NCBI GenBank assembly: GCA_009760855.2
Contig: WPIO01000014.1
Coordinates: forward strand, 1,550,001 to 1,575,000
Source of the DNA: Cristatella mucedo
Taxonomy: Eukaryota > Bryozoa > Phylactolaemata > Cristatellidae
Length of the DNA stretch: 25,000 bases
Direction: 5' to 3'
Part shown: positions 1 through 8,690 of the stretch, in pieces
How positions within the stretch are numbered: position 1 is the first letter of the stretch
Layout of the letters: every line of letters starts with the position of its first letter
Position numbers and translations under genes: made by a program
Notes under the pieces: model-generated
Told to the model about the DNA's origin: nothing
The model's database searches: none
What the model saw: only the letters and a program-made list of their open reading frames with translations

Positions 1-495
1 CGGCTCTGCAGTCGGCGCTCGTTGCATCGCCTTGCTCGACTGCTCACGCGAGCAGCCGCCCGCGAGCGGGCTGCCCGCTTTCTCGCGCGTTTCTCGCGCG
101 TTTCTGACGCGATAGAAACTGAAAACTCTCGAGCTCGTGGATTGGTCCATTGGCGACAGCAAGCGGCGGCGCGCGAATTTCGGGCGAAGCGCAGCATCGA
201 CAGCATCGAGAGCCTCCTCGAGTCGACTGCTCGACGCTTTTCGAAATGATTTTTCCGCCAAAGCGGCTCGACAGACGAGCGCTGGCCGAGGCGGCCGCCG
301 CGAGCGTCTCGGCCCGCGCTCGCGCCTGACGCAGCAGCAGCAGCAGCGGCGGCGGCCTCGTCGCACCGGATCGCGGCCTCGCGCGACCGGCGGCGGTTCG
401 CCCGCGCTGCGCCAGTCTCTGCGGTGCGAGCTCGCTCTCATCCTCTGTGCGCGCCGCACGCTCGCCCGGCCTTCGCGGACTCTCTCCGGCGCTTT
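1..495. other. CpG-rich 3' flank or 3' UTR of the K2P gene
   Basis: GC- and CpG-rich sequence downstream of the channel's stop codon. It is open in several frames because of composition, and the translations are arginine/alanine-rich with no recognisable domain. A short CAG repeat lies near 331-348. Nothing supports a separate gene. Confidence 0.4.
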
Positions 496-851
496 TCATT
501 TGGTGGCGGCGGCGGCTGCGGCGGCGGCGGCGGCAGTGGCGGCCCTCTGCTCCTCTTTTTTCTTCTTCATGGCCGCCGCCTTCGCCGATAGATACTCGAG
601 TTTGGCAGTCACCTCGTCGTTGATCAGCTGGAAACACATGGAGAGCATGGCTATGCCCACGAAGATGAAGAGCGTGCAGCCGATGCAGCGCATCCAGGCC
701 TCCGAGCCGCCGCCGCTAATGGCGAAGGACTTCTGCGGCGTGAAGTCGCCGAAGCCGATGGTCGACAGCGAGATGAACGTGTAGTAGATGGCGGGCACGG
801 GCTCGAATTCTTCCACGTTCATGAAGATCGCCATGCCCGACAGCAGGGTCG
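496..851 (-). CDS. K2P potassium channel, last exon (end of M3, P2, M4, C-terminus)
   Basis: Starts after acceptor GTTTGCAG in the phase needed by the preceding donor. It encodes the end of M3 (TLLSGMAIFM), the second pore loop and filter (AIYYTFISLSTIGFGDFTP), M4 (CIGCTLFIFVGIAMLSMCFQ) and a short cytosolic tail ending at TGA (498-496). P2 carries GFG rather than GYG, normal for K2P channels. The M4 end (LSMCFQLINDEVTAKLEYL) resembles invertebrate TWK-family channels. The tail is a lysine-rich stretch followed by a run of ten alanines encoded by GCC/GCG repeats, then TK-stop. Splicing to another 3' exon before the alanine run cannot be excluded. No polyadenylation signal is visible between the stop and the start of the window. 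Confidence 0.92.
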
Positions 852-1626
852 CTGCAAACGATTGGACGATCGTTCATTTCACCGCCCAATGACCGATCGC
901 GAGGCGGCGGTAGCGGCTGCGGCGTTCGCGCGAGAACGGTAGGCCGTCGACAGCGGGCGAGCGCCACTAGTGGTCGGGTTTGGACGCTGGCTTCGCGGAC
1001 TCTGGGTGCGGGGCGGAGCCGGTCAGGCGGTGACGGCGGCAGCGTCTCGCCCCCACCCCGGGCGCGTTGCAACGCGGCTTTCTCTCTGGTGCCGCAGCTC
1101 CTAAAATGCCGCCGCCGCCACCGCCCCGTCCACTCCCGAGGTATGTTTTCGGGAGCTATTAATAAATAAAATGTCGTCGCCCTCCGTCGCGAGCGCATCC
1201 GACGCCCTGCCAATTACGTTCTCTCCTCTCTGTCTCTGCTCTGTCTCTGCTCTGTCTCTGCTCTGTCGTCTCTCTCTCTCTCCCCGAAGACAGCGTTTCC
1301 TGTCGCTAAAATCTCTGCATCCGCCGCTCGCCGGCGATCGTCACCGTCGTCGTCTGACGTAAGCACGCGTACGCGCGAGTTGGTGGGCGGCGCGCCTGCG
1401 AAGTCTGCGTTCGACTAGTTTCGGGCCAGCCGTATCCGCGCGCCAGCCGTATCCACGCCGCTGGCGGAGGTCCGAGCGAGCTCATCCTTCTAGACGTGGC
1501 AAGGCTTCGATAATCAGGCGACGAGCACACGTCGTAATAGCGTCGCCGGGATATTCCAGCGCTTCGACTCGGTTAAACGTTAGGGCGGGGTGCGGTGTGG
1601 CGACTGTGGCGGCGGCAGCGGCGTAC
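852..1626 (-). other. Third intron of the K2P gene
   Basis: Lies between a GTACGC donor and a TTTGCAG acceptor on the minus strand. It contains a pyrimidine-rich stretch on the plus strand at about 1215-1285, with about three copies of an 11-base CTCTGTCTCTG unit followed by short CT runs. No coding sequence was recognised. Confidence 0.75.
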
Positions 1627-1828
1627 TGATCAGGACGAGCAGCGAGATGAAGAGCGGCACGGTGAGGGTGTCCTCCTCCTCCTCATCCTCCTCCTTTGCC
1701 GCCTCGGCGCCGCCGTCACCCGAATCGCTCGCAAGTCCAGCAGCAGCAGCAGCAGCGCTCTGGTCTTCTACGAGCGGCTTTCCCGAGGCATCGGTGCGGA
1801 ACACAGCTTGTTGGCCTGCAGCCGTAGC
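1627..1828 (-). CDS. K2P potassium channel, third exon (M2-M3 loop and start of M3)
   Basis: The acceptor is a pyrimidine-rich TTTGCTGCTTTAACCAG. It fits the phase-0 end of the preceding exon and yields ATAAGQQAVFRTD. The exon encodes the cytosolic loop between M2 and M3. This loop is low complexity: a run of six alanines, a Gly/Ser/Asp stretch, then an acidic block EEDEEEEDT just before M3. M3 starts with VPLFISLLVLI. The donor is A|GTACGC, phase 1, and joins the next exon to give LVLITTLLSGMAIF, completing M3. The donor is weaker than the others, but phase and membrane topology both require it. The alanine run comes from a CAG/GCT-type triplet repeat and may vary in length between alleles. 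Confidence 0.85.
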
Positions 1829-1959
1829 CTGGTTAAAGCAGCAAATGTAGAGGCGCCGAAGATGAAACGCAGCGGACTTGCTGGACCTCGAAATTTAAAT
1901 CTTGATTCGACGAGAGGCAGGACGTGGAGGAGGCGAAAAAGGAGGAGGAGGAGGAGGTG

Positions 1960-2155
1960 GTGATGATGAGGTAGGCAAGGAGGGAGTAGAGAGAGAGGGC
2001 TGTAGGGAAGGCTGAGGTAGAGAGGAGGTAGTGACGGAGGAAGGAGGAGGAGGAAGGAGGAGGAGGAAGGAGGAAGGAGGAAGAGGAAGGAGGAAGAGAA
2101 AGAAGGAGGAGGAAGGAGGAGAAAGGAGGAGGAGGAGGAGGAGGAAGGAGATTCA
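1960..2155 (+). repeat. Purine-rich GGA/GGAA tract inside the second K2P intron
   Basis: Almost pure purine on the plus strand, built of GGA, GGAGGA and GGAAGA units over roughly 190 bases. On the gene's own strand it is a polypyrimidine tract inside the intron between 2276 and 1829. Such tracts can form triplexes and act as strong polypyrimidine signals; neither is shown here. Confidence 0.85.
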
Positions 2156-2276
2156 GAGGGCTCCGGTCGCTAGCGGCGAAATAGACAGGCAGCCCAAACA
2201 GCCAATTGGCCGCGACCCGCCGAGCGCAGCGGGCAGGTCGCGGTGAAACGGTCACGCTCGCTGTCCGTGCACTTAC

Positions 2277-2473
2277 CTTATTCTTTCCGATTTTCTCGGG
2301 CTTCCGATGACAGAGCCCGCAGCAGCAGAGGGCCCCGTATACAGCCCTGAAGATCTTCGCCAGAATGACGCCGAAGTTAATCTGACACGCCATGAGTAGC
2401 GGTATTCCGATGACACCGTACAAAATGGTGGCATAGCGGCCCCACGTAGTCAAAGGACAGGTGTAGCCGTACC
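2277..2473 (-). CDS. K2P potassium channel, second exon (filter 1 and M2)
   Basis: Follows acceptor CACTTTTCAG. Its first two bases complete the glycine codon left open by the previous exon, giving TTIG-YGYTCPLTTWGR, the first selectivity filter. M2 follows (YATILYGVIGIPLLMACQIN), then a cysteine-rich cytosolic end (ALCCCGLCHRKPEKIGKNK). The donor is AAG|GTAAGT, a near-consensus site, in phase 0. Filter tyrosine and both glycines are present, so potassium selectivity is expected. The only unusual part is the CCCGLC cluster at the inner end of M2, which could be palmitoylated or metal-binding; that is inference. Confidence 0.94.
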
Positions 2474-2838
2474 CTGAAAAGTGTTTGACCGCTGCGGTCA
2501 GCGCTTGCTTGCCATCGCGCTGAACGCCCGCAGCTAGCGCGCCGAGAGCGAGGCCGGGCCTCGCTCTCGGCGGCACGAGCGTGCCGTCGCCGCCGCAGCG
2601 GCTGGAGGGGCACGAGACACCCGCTCATTGAACCTTTACTCACTCATCATAAAATACGATGCTAAGAATAAAACATATGACAATAGTATAATGTAGTACT
2701 ATATAATACTATAAGGAAAATATACATTCAACATAAAATCAATGCCACACGAGAAAATTAGCGTCCAGTCCTCAGCGTATTGACAGCGAATGATTTGAGT
2801 GCTAGCAAAGCGAAAAGGCTATAACAGCCGCCCAACGA

Positions 2839-2868
2839 GTGGGCGGGTGGGCGGGCGGGCGGGCGGCA
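2839..2868 (+). repeat. GGGC/GGGT short tandem repeat
   Basis: Seven or so G-triplets in a row, each separated by C, T or CGT-type spacers. This matches the simple G-quadruplex pattern of four or more G3 tracts with short loops. On the channel gene's strand it is C-rich, so a quadruplex would form on the non-template partner only if exposed. Confidence 0.7.
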
Positions 2869-3186
2869 CCTGGACGCCATAAGCCTGCGGCGGCGGCAGG
2901 TGCTAGCGGGGCAGATAAAGTTGTATTTATCTGACAGCTGATCATTTGTATAGCATTCCCAAGAGCCGTAGCGGCCGGCCATCGCCCCCCCCGTTTGTGG
3001 CTAGCAATAGTGCACTCCTGAGTTACCAACGTACGCGGCGGGTAACGAACGTAATTCCGATTACAATCCGGATTACTATCTTCCGGGTTGGCAAAAAAGA
3101 CTCGCCTCTTATTATTTAGCACGCAAAAAGAAGCCTGTTGCTCTCTTGTCTTTATTATCGTGTCATCTTGCGTTACCAAGTGGGAC

Positions 3187-3350
3187 TTGGTGTCTTAGTT
3201 GGCTCCGGTCTTAGCCTATGCTCTTCACAACCCCGGTCTTGGATTCGAGCCCTGTAGCGGGCAGTCCTTTATTGTCTTCTGCAAGCGAGAGTGATAACCA
3301 CTGAGACTCTTCTGCCGCAATGTGAGTGTGGCTGTTAAATCAGCTAACTC
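3187..3350 (+). repeat. tRNA-derived SINE, family 1, copy 1
   Basis: Shares a body and 3' end with copies at 5635-5775 and 15384-15540. Common parts are a B-box-like TGGATTCGAGCCC, a GGGCAGTCCTTTATTG-type segment, a CTGCAAGC motif, a GGCTCTTC-type motif (here GACTCTTCTGCCGC) and the end GTTAAATCAGC. The tRNA-like head identifies it as a polymerase III SINE. It sits in the K2P intron. Confidence 0.7.
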
Positions 3351-4012
3351 TTAACTTTACTTTATGAACGTGCTATGCAGCTATGTATTCTGCGTACGTA
3401 GTGTTCATCTTCCGCTGGTTCACATTCTTCTTCTCATCTGTTTCAGTTTGCTTAAAAATTGCAAGCATGTGTGTGCGTGCCGTTTTCCCCTATTTTGACG
3501 CAGGACTACTTTTTCGCCGGCCTCGTTTAACAAATTACACTTTTTCCTCAACGCGATTTCCCAGCACCGTGATCGGCACTATCGACCGTGGGGGCTAATT
3601 AAGGAAGCCGACCTCAGCGTTGAAGGTCAAGGATTCAGCAAAGCCGGGAGCACATCTGTCTGAGAAGGAAGAGAGGGTCGCAGAACATTTTGTCTCTCGG
3701 GCCCCCCCCCCCGCGAAGCCGCACCCCGCCACACCTGGTCGGAGAGCTTTCTCGGCGACCTGCCGTCGAGCAGCGGCGGCGGCGGCGGAATGCGCGGCCG
3801 GCGTACGGCGACCCTTCCTCGGGCGGGCGCGCGTCGGACGCCGGAATCGGGCCGGCGACGCCACATCCGGGCTCTGGCGCGGTCCCGCCATCCGGCTCAA
3901 AGCGCGCCGCCGCCTCTCTTCGGAGGGTGGCGGCCGGACCGCGTCTGCTCGCGCGCGAGCGAGCCGCCGCGCCGAGGCGCCGACGTTTTAGCCGCGAGCG
4001 GATGCGGCTCAC

Positions 4013-4490
4013 CGATCGTGGTGATGATGGTGAGCGCGTACATCAGAGCGTTGCCCTTGCTCCACCTGCTGTCCCAAGATTTTTCGTGCTTGTTCGGGTC
4101 GCTGTTCATGAGGCTGCACGGTTTGCTCGGGTTATGGTTGGCGCTCAGCACGGTCGAGCCGAAGTTGCGAAGTATGTCCCTGTATTGCATCGCCACACCC
4201 TGCTGCTCACTGGGCTTGAGCGCGGCGAACTTGTCCAGCGTGGTTGCCAAGTCCATCATGAGCTGCAGCGAGGCGTTCCGCGAGTCGTTGTAGTCCTTCT
4301 CGGCGCTCAGGCACGAGCTCTCGTCGTTCGGCGACTCGAGAGCATAGAACAGGTACATGCCGGCGAACAGGTAGGCGAAGTTGGCCAGCAGCAGGACGAG
4401 CGTGACCACCGCGAAGCGGATGGCTTTCTTGTGCTCGTCGCTAAGCTTCCGGCGCGGTCGCTGATTCTCCAGGTCCTCCACGGCGTTCAG
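4013..4490 (-). CDS. K2P potassium channel, first recognised coding exon (M1, extracellular cap, P1 helix)
   Basis: Exon of a two-pore-domain potassium channel, a plasma-membrane leak channel that works as a dimer. It opens in frame after a pyrimidine-rich stretch ending CTTGCAG and begins LNAVEDLENQRP. A basic cytosolic segment leads into M1 (AIRFAVVTLVLLLANFAYLF), then an extracellular cap of about 90 residues with a cysteine (ESSCLS) and two N-glycosylation sequons (NDS, NAS), then the first pore helix and the start of the filter (ALTIITTI). The donor is G|GTGAGC, in phase 1, inside the first glycine codon of GYG, a position where K2P genes commonly carry an intron. The reading frame has no ATG before M1, so the start codon must lie in an exon further upstream. 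The four exons here join to about 410 residues, usual for the family. The subfamily is uncertain; M4 (in the last exon) resembles invertebrate TWK-type channels. Confidence 0.92.
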
Positions 4491-4918
4491 CTGCAAGCGG
4501 CCAGGCGGAAATAGTGGCGGCGGCGGCGCGCCAGCGTAGCAGCGTGGCCGCGGCGGTGGCTGCTCGGGCGCTCCGAATCCGCCCTCGGCCGCCGCCGCCG
4601 GGTAGCCGGGTCGGCGGCGGCTGCGGCGGCGTCTCGCGGGGCAGCAGTGCGATCGAGGCAGGAGCGGCCGCCGAAAGAGCGGAGGACACTCGACGTCTTT
4701 GCCGCTCTTTGTGCGGGCGGCGGTGCGCGATCGACGGCAAAAGAAGGGTCGCTTGGCGAGCGAGGTTTATTTTCTAGAAGTTCGTCGCGGCTTTCGGAGC
4801 TAGTAGCTCGCGTGCGCGCGCACTCATACGCTCGCACGACCAAGAGCCACGAGGCCGCGGGACGGCTAAGGCGAGCTGTGCGCGGCCGCTTCCCGGGACG
4901 TAACGGAATGGCGCCCAG

Positions 4919-5000
4919 CTCTCGCGACGACCGGTGGGACCCACTAAATGTTGTTCTAAATAGGTGTGTTTTTAAGTTCTTTTTAAATGTGGTCAAGTCA
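4919..5000 (-). pseudogene. LINE family B, 3' end fragment
   Basis: Minus-strand translation includes DLTTFKKNLKTHLFRTTFSG, the typical C-terminus of CR1/L2-type LINE ORF2 proteins. The same stretch occurs at 18340-18410 (for example the shared block around GACCCACTAAATG and TGTGGTCAAGTCAG). The element is cut off on both sides. It lies in the 5' flank or first intron of the K2P gene. Confidence 0.7.
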
Positions 5001-5430
5001 GGGGATGTTGTGACGCAAGACGGCAACACCGGTTACTGGCCCATATCCATTTCCGCTGGGCGAAGAAAGTGCTCGCACGGTTAGTTAGAATTAATTAATA
5101 ATTAGAATTAGTTAGTTAGAATTAGAGTTAGAGCGGGTCGCTGGCAAGTTACAGAGACTTATCGCTGGGGATTGCCGAAGGGTAGCTCGGTAAGCCGCGA
5201 GGCCATTGGCTGGATTGGGTCTACAGTTGGCCAATGATAGATCCAGGGTCCCGCTCCATCGGCCTTTGCCCCGGCACATCCGCAGTAGTCGCTTGCTGTA
5301 GTGCTGAGTGCAGCATGTGCAGGTATGTCTATGGATTTTAGCACTTTCGATAGCACTACTTCCACCAGAGCAGTCACAAAAACTGAGGGCTGTGACCACC
5401 GGAGAGTGCGAGCGAAGGGAGCCCTGTCTG
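5001..5430. other. Unassigned sequence with CCAAT-like motifs
   Basis: No gene seen. It starts with a short TTAGAATTA-type AT-rich repeat (5084-5130). CCATTGG, GATTGGG and TTGGCCAAT-type motifs cluster at 5201-5236, which could be promoter CCAAT boxes or chance. Confidence 0.3.
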
Positions 5431-5436
5431 ACTGAA

Positions 5437-5460
5437 TCTCTCTCTCTCTCTCTCTCTCTT

Positions 5461-5535
<75 letters not shown>
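5437..5535 (+). repeat. (CT)n microsatellite
   Basis: About 100 bases of CT dinucleotides with only a few interruptions (TTTCTCCC near 5459-5467, TACC near 5535). Confidence 0.98.
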
Positions 5536-5537
<2 letters not shown>

Positions 5538-5634
5538 CTCTCTAAATATCTCCCTCTCTTTATATCACGCTCGCGCGCGCACGCACAAACACGGAGACGT
5601 ACGCGCATGCAAGGGCACACTCACGCACCAGGTA

Positions 5635-5775
5635 CTCGCTCTTCGCAACCGAGGTCGTGGATTAGAATCCTGAAGTTGGGCGATCCTTTATTGCCAACTG
5701 CAAGCTGTGCTGAGAGCTGATATAAGGCTCTTCGGCCGCTTTATAGATAAGGCAGTTAAATCAGCCACGTTCTTT
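5635..5775 (+). repeat. tRNA-derived SINE, family 1, copy 2
   Basis: Contains the B-box-like segment GTGGATTAGAATCCTG, then GGGCGATCCTTTATTGCC, CTGCAAGC, GGCTCTTCGGCCGC and GTTAAATCAGC, in the same order as the copies near 3.2 and 15.4 kb. The head is less clear because it abuts CG/CA-rich simple sequence at 5570-5630. Confidence 0.7.
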
Positions 5776-5779
5776 TTAA

Positions 5780-6823
5780 TCGCGTTCACACGCGGGCGTA
5801 ATTGTCGAAATTTTGTAGTAATTGTCACTTTCGCACGTCTAGTGGGTCGGTCTCACGAAACGATGACCGTCCCGTCTCGGTGAGCGAGCTGCGCCCGATC
5901 TTTATGAATTTGTGAATTCACTTCGAGAAACTTCGGCCATCTACTTCCAGCGAAGCCGATCGAAGTCCTTCTCAGCAACTACCCTGCGTTCAACACGTTT
6001 CTAACCGTCAGAGCGCCGACTTTGCGGACCATTGAGCGACGCGACATCGTAGCAGCCACACGCAGCCACACCCCTGCGGCCGCTGCAATGCGCGGAGCGG
6101 CGACGGAGATGAGCGGCTCCGTTTGGCGGCTCTAGCTCTGGCGCCGCTAGCGCCTCACCTCCATTTATGACAAAAGCTAGTTCACGTTTCTCGTGTAAGC
6201 CAATTGGCTCGAAACTCGACGAGATCGTCGTCGCGCCAAACCTCGGCGTAGGCGTCGGCGCGCGGTGACCGTCCACTCAGCGCCCCTACGCCGCCATGCC
6301 GAGCTGCGTCCGTCGGAGCGGGCGGGCGCTGCTGCAAAGCGGGCTTCCCGATCGACCTCGCGCGCGCGTGCTCTCGCGCTACTCCGAGCGGCGGCGCGGC
6401 GTGAATAGCCGCGCGAGCGCGGCTCCGCCGAACGCTTAATAATTGATGCGCAATCCATTCGCGGCCCTGGCGACGGTCGCGGTGTTGACACCTCTTGCAG
6501 CGTCGCGAGAGCTTTGCGGCGGCGGCGGAGGCTCCGCCGCCGCCGGAACCTGGCGCGTCCGGCGGCCATCCGCCCGAGTCGCGCTCGCATTTCCGGTCGG
6601 GCGGAGACGAAAGAAGGCGCGCGAACGAGCTCGCCGACAGCCGGCTGGAGCGCGCGCTGGCGCGAGCGGCGAGCGGCGGCAGCCGTTGCGGCAGCGACAG
6701 ACGATTCTTTTGCGAGGTGCAGTGCGGTGCATAGAGTGGAGCGAGCGGACTGCTAGCCGAGAGGTGGCGCGAGGTGGCCCGGTCGGTTCGAGCGTGTCGC
6801 ATTGCTGCACTAACTCGATTGAC
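5780..6823. other. CpG-rich region, possible promoter and first exon of the K2P gene
   Basis: From about 6250 to 6780 the sequence is rich in CpG, unlike the repeat-rich DNA to its right. Several overlapping frames stay open on both strands, but their products are Arg/Ala/Ser-rich and share no recognisable domain, so they are compositional. A CpG island about 1.7 kb upstream of the first recognised channel exon fits a promoter, but no TATA box or initiator can be assigned. Confidence 0.35.
6159..6164 (-). other. Possible 5' coding end (Met-Glu) of the K2P gene
   Basis: The K2P gene needs an upstream exon with a start codon that ends in phase 0. On the minus strand, ATG GAG is followed at once by GTGAGG, a good donor in phase 0, next to the CpG-rich stretch at 6250-6780. 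Splicing to 4490 would give ME-LNAVEDLENQRP. The motif is very short and could easily occur by chance, so this is only a candidate. Confidence 0.2.
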
Positions 6824-7917
6824 GCATCTCCGTCTGTGACTCCATGGAGCCATACAGACTACGTGGGAGTTGGCATGAGAGTTTTCAATGGCGCACTAAA
6901 AGCCTAACCGGCCTTCGGTACACATTCGGTAGCCAACAGACTTCATCTCACGCGACAAAGAAAAGTGAGACGCAAAGCCGAGTCAAGAGAGCAGTTGAGT
7001 CAATGAGTAACATGGAAGTAGCAGCCCAGGACCGCTGGCAAGAGTGTGTCATAGTCGGCAGCAGAAGATTAGTTGTCGCTGCGTAAGAATCGTGGAAGTG
7101 AGTTCCACAGTGTATGACCTGCTGAGTAAAAGCTTCTGTCGCCGACGGTCTATAAGCGGAGGAATGAAGCGGTTAATTTATTATTCATACGCAGGACCTG
7201 AGGGCACGAGGATGCTAAAACTGGTACATGAGTTCAGCTAGCCATAGCGGGCCTTGCGGGTCAGCGTAAGAACTTTACTCTGCATCAGTTGATCGATCGG
7301 AAGCCATTAAGGCTCCGTTAGCAAAGAAGACACGCGGTCAAACCTCTGGGATTTTTAAACTAGACTTACAGCCATACTAATCACCAGTTTTAGTACCCAA
7401 GTGGCCTTTTTTGGGAGCCCAGCCAAAATAGAAATGCAACAATCTAGCCGAGACATAGTTAAATTCTTTGCAAGCCATTTTTTAAGACAACTCCTAATCT
7501 TAGATAGGATCGGACGCTTGCTCTGGAAGCAGTCTTCTTAAAGAAGCTTTTAAAATTTAGGCAGCTGTCAGAGACGAAACCCAAATTCCTAGCATACGGT
7601 GACGGTGGTACTACAGCATCACCTATTAGAAGAGCAAAGTTTTCTAGTCCAGCCATACGCTAGGGGTGTCCTATAAGCAGCAGTTCCATTTCATCGTAAT
7701 TAAGTTTAAGGAAATTGGCCAACACCCACGATTGAAGTCTGCAAGGCAAGCATTCAGTTTATCAGTCGCTGCAGCAGATTCCGACTGTTTAAATGACAAA
7801 TACAGCTGAGTATCCTCAGCACGAAAGTGGTAGCCTATTCCACATGCCAGAATGACTTTTCCAAGAGGTTGAGTATAAATGCAAACCAGCAAAGGATCGA
7901 GAGCAGACCCTTGATGT
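6824..7917 (-). pseudogene. LINE family A, decayed 5'-truncated copy
   Basis: Follows the 18546-19690 part of the long LINE A copy base for base with many substitutions and indels. The 3' end is at about 6824 (CATCTCCGTCTGTGACTCCAT). Minus-strand pieces still readable include [10 protein letters not shown] and [20 protein letters not shown] near 7671-7890, and ARNLGFVSDSCLNFKSF near 7459-7656. The catalytic FYADD is changed to FRAED and the frame is broken several times, so it is dead. It is truncated just before the conserved PQGSVLGP region. Confidence 0.88.
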
Positions 7918-8051
7918 TAGGACTAGAGTCGGGAATCGGAAAAATGCGGGCGCGATTCAGGATTCGCGGAGGCTAAAGGTAAAAGGAGGGTAGCCACACA
8001 ATTCGCTGACGGAATAGCTGGGGCCCTAGTCGCCGCAAAATTGCTTAGGCC

Positions 8052-8150
8052 TCCATGACTTGGACCAGAGGTAAGCTGCTCGCCTGTAATGATCAAGATC
8101 GTGGGCTTGAGCTCTGCGGCATACGTATTTAAAGTCCTTCAATAGAAATC
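8052..8150 (+). repeat. tRNA-derived SINE, family 2, head fragment
   Basis: Reads TTGGACCAGAGGTAAGCTGC (A-box-like) then GATCGTGGGCTTGAGCTCTG (B-box-like) and GGCATACGTATTTAAAG. It lines up with the minus-strand SINE at 20797-20924 (TTGGTCCAGCG, GTCGTGGGCTCCAGCC, GGCATATGTGAAGCGCC). The 3' part is lost. Confidence 0.55.
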
Positions 8151-8690
8151 AGTTTCTCTTATGGCACCATAGAAATGAATTACATATCGAGCCGATGGCG
8201 CTTTGCATAATACGATCGTTGTACGACTGACACGACGAGACAAATACAGCTTATCAGCACCCAGGAAGGGTTTTTAGATGATTCATTGCTTGGTTTTAAT
8301 GGCCGATAAGCGGTTTGCCATGTTTATGCCTGGGATCTATAGTTCTTGGTTTAGATTTAAGGCTTTGCAGATAAGCGATGAAGACACTTTTACAGTCTAG
8401 GGTTGACGGGAGCGTAGGTTGGGCAGATTTAGGGTTGTATGTCTTCGAAGATAAGCGATTGGTCAGATTTACAGCTTAGGATTGTGGCAGGGCAATTTAC
8501 GACTTTGTAGATCAACGTTGATTTCCTACACGTGGTCAGTGGTTTTAAGGGGAGGGCGAATAGTTCAAACTATTTAAGGAGACATAACCCTCACTGGCAG
8601 CAAGGGATTTGATTTGGAGATGGACGCCAGAGTCGGAAAGGCCGGTGCCAGCGGTAAGCGAAGTGTCAGAGCGAAGCGCCGAAGCGTTCG
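8151..8690. other. Unassigned sequence
   Basis: No gene or recognised repeat. Motifs such as GATAAGCG and AGATTTAGGGTT/AGGGTTGA recur loosely at 8370-8500, suggesting a decayed tandem array. The reading frame that enters the next LINE fragment starts here by chance. Confidence 0.35.

Larger units (their letters stand above)
2474..4012 (-). other. First visible intron of the K2P gene (contains a SINE)
   Basis: Intron that interrupts the GYG filter codon. It holds a (GGGC)n tract at 2839-2867, a SINE copy at about 3187-3350 and a CpG-rich segment at 3690-4010 next to the exon. The long open frames in that segment come from GC-rich composition. No other coding exon was recognised. Confidence 0.75.

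Noticed and set aside
44-784. Arg/Ala-rich open frames on both strands beside the last K2P exon
   Set aside because: CpG-rich composition keeps many frames open; they overlap the true channel exon and show no domain.
3620-4514. Long plus-strand frame of 274 codons opposite the first K2P exon
   Set aside because: It is the antisense shadow of a clearly coding exon and the GC-rich intron next to it.
4487-5029. Minus-strand 180-codon frame as a possible N-terminal K2P exon
   Set aside because: Its start is a LINE B tail (DLTTFKKNLKTHLF) and its frame does not match the channel exon.
6177-6907. Several overlapping Arg/Ala/Ser-rich open frames of 80-220 codons
   Set aside because: CpG-rich stretch with no family motif; one frame starts inside a LINE 3' end.
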